NCBI GenBank assembly: GCA_008501785.1
Contig: QQUD01000071.1
Coordinates: 1 to 6,752, forward strand
Origin: Chloroflexota bacterium
Lineage (GTDB): Bacteria; Chloroflexota; Anaerolineae; Promineifilales; Promineifilaceae
Reading direction: 5' to 3'
Length of the DNA stretch: 6,752 bases
The notes under the pieces were generated by a model, which did not search any database, was not told the origin of the DNA, and was given only the letters and a program-made list of their open reading frames with translations. The position numbers were made by a program, and so were the translations under genes. Of the stretch, positions 4,068 through 6,752 are shown piece by piece (the first letter of the stretch is position 1; each line of letters starts with the position of its first letter).

Positions 4068-6752
4068 ATGAGCAACTCATCTGATCAGTTTGGTGCCAAG
4101 GCAACACTGCCGGGAACCGACTACACTTATTATCGGCTCGATGCATTGGCCAACATCGCCAATATTGACCAGCTGCCATTTTCCATCAAAATTTTGCTGG
4201 AAGCATTGCTGCGCAACTGCGACGATTATGTGATTACACCAGCAGATGTCGAAAATCTGGCCAAATATAATGCCAAAGCACCCGTCAAAAACGAACTACC
4301 GTTCAAACCGGGCCGCGTCATTTTGCAGGATTTTACCGGGGTGCCAGCCGTTGTCGATCTGGCCGCTTTACGCTCCGCAATGGCTCGTCTTGGTGGCGAT
4401 CCAAAGAAAATCAATCCACAAGTCCCGGTTGATTTGGTAATTGACCATTCTGTCCAGGTTGATGCCTTTGGATCGGCAGCAGCGTTGTTTATCAACGTCG
4501 AAAAAGAGTTTGTACGGAATCGTGAGCGTTACGAATTCCTGAAATGGGGACAAAAAGCATTTGAAAACTTCACTGTTGTCCCGCCAGCGACTGGTATTGT
4601 GCATCAAGTCAACCTCGAATACCTGGGTAAAGTGGTCATGAGCAAGACTGATGGGGTGGGGGAGACGGTTGTTTTTCCTGACAGCCTGGTTGGAACCGAC
4701 TCGCATACCACCATGATTGACGGCCTCGGCGTTTTAGCTTGGGGTGTCGGTGGCATTGAAGCAGAAGCCGTCATGCTTGGCCAGCCAATTTACATGCTCA
4801 CGCCAGAAGTGATTGGCGTAAAACTCACTGGTAAAATGCCGGAGGGAACCACGGCAACGGATCTTGTGCTGCTTGTGACGCAACTGCTGCGTGAAAAGGG
4901 CGTTGTCGGTAAGTTTGTCGAATTCTTTGGTCCTGGCTTGAGCAACATGACATTGGCTGACCGGGCCACGATTGCCAACATGTGCCCTGAATATGGCGCA
5001 ACGGTTGGCTTCTTCCCGGTTGACGACGAAACATTGAACTACATGCGAAACACAGGGCGTCCTGATGAATTGGTAGATTTGGTCGAAAAATACACGAAGG
5101 CGCAAGGACTATTTCGCAGCGATGGCATGCCCGACCCAGAATTCACCGATGTGGTTGAACTAGATTTGGGCACGGTACTACCCAGTCTGGCCGGACCCAA
5201 ACGACCACAAGACCGCATTTTGTTGTCAGACATGAAGAAGCAATATCGCAAAACGCTGTTGGCACCAGTGGGACCGCAAGGGATTGGGTTGCAGGAAGAG
5301 GCGTTGGAGAAAACGGCCGTTATCAAAAATGGCACAGACACTGAAATTGGACACGGCGCAGTTGTCATTGCCGCCATCACCAGCTGTACCAATACATCCA
5401 ACCCCTATGTCATGATTGGGTCTGGTCTGGTCGCCAAAAAAGCAGTGGAAGCCGGTTTGAAAGTAAAACCATACGTCAAAACCAGTCTAGCTCCCGGTTC
5501 ACGTGTGGTAGAAGATTACTTGAAAAAAGCAAACTTATTGCCTTATATGGAAGAACTTGGCTTCCACATTGTCGGGTTTGGCTGCACGACTTGCATTGGC
5601 AACTCTGGTCCATTGCCAGAACCAGTTGCTAACGCCATTCAAGAAAACGATTTGGTTACATCGGCTGTCCTCAGCGGGAATCGCAACTTCGAAGGGCGCG
5701 TTAGCCCGCTAACTCAAACCAATTACCTGGCCTCACCGCCGTTAGTTGTCGCTTATGCATTGGCCGGAACGACTGATATTGACCTGATAAATGATCCCAT
5801 TGGCACAGGGAAAGATGGACAGCCCGTCTATTTGAAAGATATTTGGCCCACCAGCCAGGAAGTTGCAGATACTGTGGCCGCAGCGGTTACGGCCGAAATG
5901 TTCCGTGAGCAATATGGCAATGTTTATGAAGGGAGCGACGAATGGAACGAGATTCCAGTCAGCGGTGGCGAAATATTTGATTGGCAAGAAGATTCTACCT
6001 ACATTCAAGAACCACCATTTTTTGTTGATCTAACCCCAAAAGTGATGCCCATTGCTAATATTAACAATGCCAATGTGCTGGTAAAAGTTGGAGATTCGAT
6101 TACAACAGACCACATTTCACCCGCAGGCGCTATTTCACGAACAAGTCCAACGGCAAAATATCTGATGGATCGAGACGTGCAGCCACAATACTTCAATTCT
6201 TATGGCTCACGTCGAGGCAATGACCAGGTGATGACACGCGGCACCTTTGCCAATGTGCGTTTGCGCAACCAAATGGCTCCCGGCACTGAAGGCGGCTGGA
6301 CCACATATTTGCCAACTGGTGAAGTGATGACGATGTATGATGCTTCACTGAAGTACAAGGAAGATGGTACATCACTCGTTATTTTGTCTGGCAAAGATTA
6401 TGGGATGGGCAGCTCTCGTGATTGGGCCGCCAAAGGGACGCTGCTTTTAGGGGCAAAAATGGTCATCGCTGAAAGTTACGAACGCATCCATCGCAGTAAT
6501 TTGGTGGGCATGGGTGTGCTGCCGCTTGAGTATAAGGTGGGCGAAACGGCCGTAACTCTTGGCCTCGATGGCACCGAATCCTTCAGTACGCTCAATCTAA
6601 CGGATGATTTGAAACCTGGACAGACTATCACCGTCAAAGCCGTTCAAGCAGACGGCACAGAAATAGTTTTTGAAACAACTTGTCGTGTGGATACGCCTGT
6701 GGAAGTAGATTACTATCGCAACGGCGGCATTTTGCACACCGTTCTCCGCAAT
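4068..6752 (+). CDS. acnA: aconitate hydratase A (aconitase), 3'-partial
   Basis: This gene encodes the TCA-cycle enzyme that interconverts citrate and isocitrate through cis-aconitate, using a [4Fe-4S] cluster in the cytoplasm. The frame is open for 895 codons up to the window edge and ends in [14 protein letters not shown]; relatives are about 890-910 residues long and end soon after this motif, so only a few residues are missing. Family landmarks are all present: DHSVQVD at 126-132, [13 protein letters not shown] at about 209-221, the cluster ligands Cys440 (in SCTNTSNP), Cys506 and Cys509 (in [10 protein letters not shown]), [13 protein letters not shown] from 675, and the swivel-domain active-site segment [10 protein letters not shown] from 781. 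No frameshift or missing catalytic residue was found. It belongs to the AcnA/IRP-type branch rather than AcnB, judged by domain order and length. It has its own promoter and ribosome binding site. Two ACGGCCGT copies fall in loops that vary in the family. Confidence 0.97.
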   Translation, partial: MSNSSDQFGAKATLPGTDYTYYRLDALANIANIDQLPFSIKILLEALLRNCDDYVITPADVENLAKYNAKAPVKNELPFKPGRVILQDFTGVPAVVDLAALRSAMARLGGDPKKINPQVPVDLVIDHSVQVDAFGSAAALFINVEKEFVRNRERYEFLKWGQKAFENFTVVPPATGIVHQVNLEYLGKVVMSKTDGVGETVVFPDSLVGTDSHTTMIDGLGVLAWGVGGIEAEAVMLGQPIYMLTPEVIGVKLTGKMPEGTTATDLVLLVTQLLREKGVVGKFVEFFGPGLSNMTLADRATIANMCPEYGATVGFFPVDDETLNYMRNTGRPDELVDLVEKYTKAQGLFRSDGMPDPEFTDVVELDLGTVLPSLAGPKRPQDRILLSDMKKQYRKTLLAPVGPQGIGLQEEALEKTAVIKNGTDTEIGHGAVVIAAITSCTNTSNPYVMIGSGLVAKKAVEAGLKVKPYVKTSLAPGSRVVEDYLKKANLLPYMEELGFHIVGFGCTTCIGNSGPLPEPVANAIQENDLVTSAVLSGNRNFEGRVSPLTQTNYLASPPLVVAYALAGTTDIDLINDPIGTGKDGQPVYLKDIWPTSQEVADTVAAAVTAEMFREQYGNVYEGSDEWNEIPVSGGEIFDWQEDSTYIQEPPFFVDLTPKVMPIANINNANVLVKVGDSITTDHISPAGAISRTSPTAKYLMDRDVQPQYFNSYGSRRGNDQVMTRGTFANVRLRNQMAPGTEGGWTTYLPTGEVMTMYDASLKYKEDGTSLVILSGKDYGMGSSRDWAAKGTLLLGAKMVIAESYERIHRSNLVGMGVLPLEYKVGETAVTLGLDGTESFSTLNLTDDLKPGQTITVKAVQADGTEIVFETTCRVDTPVEVDYYRNGGILHTVLRN
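5313..5320. repeat. ACGGCCGT palindrome, copy 6
   Basis: This copy extends to AACGGCCGTT (5312-5321) and encodes Thr416-Ala417-Val418 of aconitase, about 20 residues before the first cluster cysteine, in a stretch that differs between aconitases. A one-mismatch relative, ACGGCCGA, lies at 5889-5896. Confidence 0.85.
6546..6553. repeat. ACGGCCGT palindrome, copy 7
   Basis: This 8-base copy (flanked as AAACGGCCGTAA) encodes Thr827-Ala828-Val829 in the C-terminal swivel domain of aconitase, just after the conserved [10 protein letters not shown] segment, in a variable loop. Confidence 0.85.

Noticed and set aside
4226..5401. Several antisense frames opposite aconitase
   Set aside because: The + strand frame is continuous and matches aconitase over its full length with all catalytic motifs.
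504..6553. The ACGGCCGT copies as a CRISPR array, uptake signal or Chi-like site
   Set aside because: The spacing is irregular and far too large for CRISPR. Known uptake and Chi sites are not palindromic and have other sequences. A highly iterated palindrome fits better.

Overview
The window comes from a bacterial chromosome of moderate GC content, about half G+C in the aconitase gene and much lower around positions 2085-2580. All five genes that I can support lie on the + strand. A Chloroflexota (Anaerolineae-like) origin is my best guess. It rests on the Thr/Ala/Gln-rich low-complexity stretch after the membrane helix of the fourth gene, on the death-like domain plus SH3b architecture, and on the general style of the proteins. 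This is inference from memory of such genomes, and no taxonomic marker is present.

Layout from left to right. Positions 57-521 encode an Lrp/AsnC-type regulator. A 273-base gap with two inverted repeats follows. Positions 795-1427 encode a flavin reductase-like FMN-binding protein. Positions 1538-2128 encode a pentapeptide-repeat protein whose five-residue register runs almost unbroken over about 155 residues. Positions 2208-3869 encode a predicted one-pass membrane protein with a small helical death-like (effector-associated) domain inside the cell and an SH3b domain plus a beta-rich domain outside. A strong intrinsic terminator (3882-3916) ends it. A promoter with a perfect TATAAT box then leads to an aconitase A gene that runs off the right edge only a few residues before its expected end.

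The genes do not look like one operon. The terminator and promoter separate aconitase from the rest, and the other gaps are 79 to 273 bases with no overlaps. The pentapeptide and death-like-domain genes are the most accessory-looking part. They sit next to an AT-rich stretch and could be a small signalling or conflict-related pair, but no effector enzyme is present.

The most striking signal is not a gene. The 8-base palindrome ACGGCCGT occurs seven times, where about 0.1 would be expected by chance. It is present in all five genes (twice in aconitase) and once at the aconitase promoter, always preceded by A and in five cases as AACGGCCGTT. It behaves like a highly iterated palindrome, comparable in kind to cyanobacterial HIP1. 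In the pentapeptide protein one copy falls where it replaces a core hydrophobic residue by glycine.
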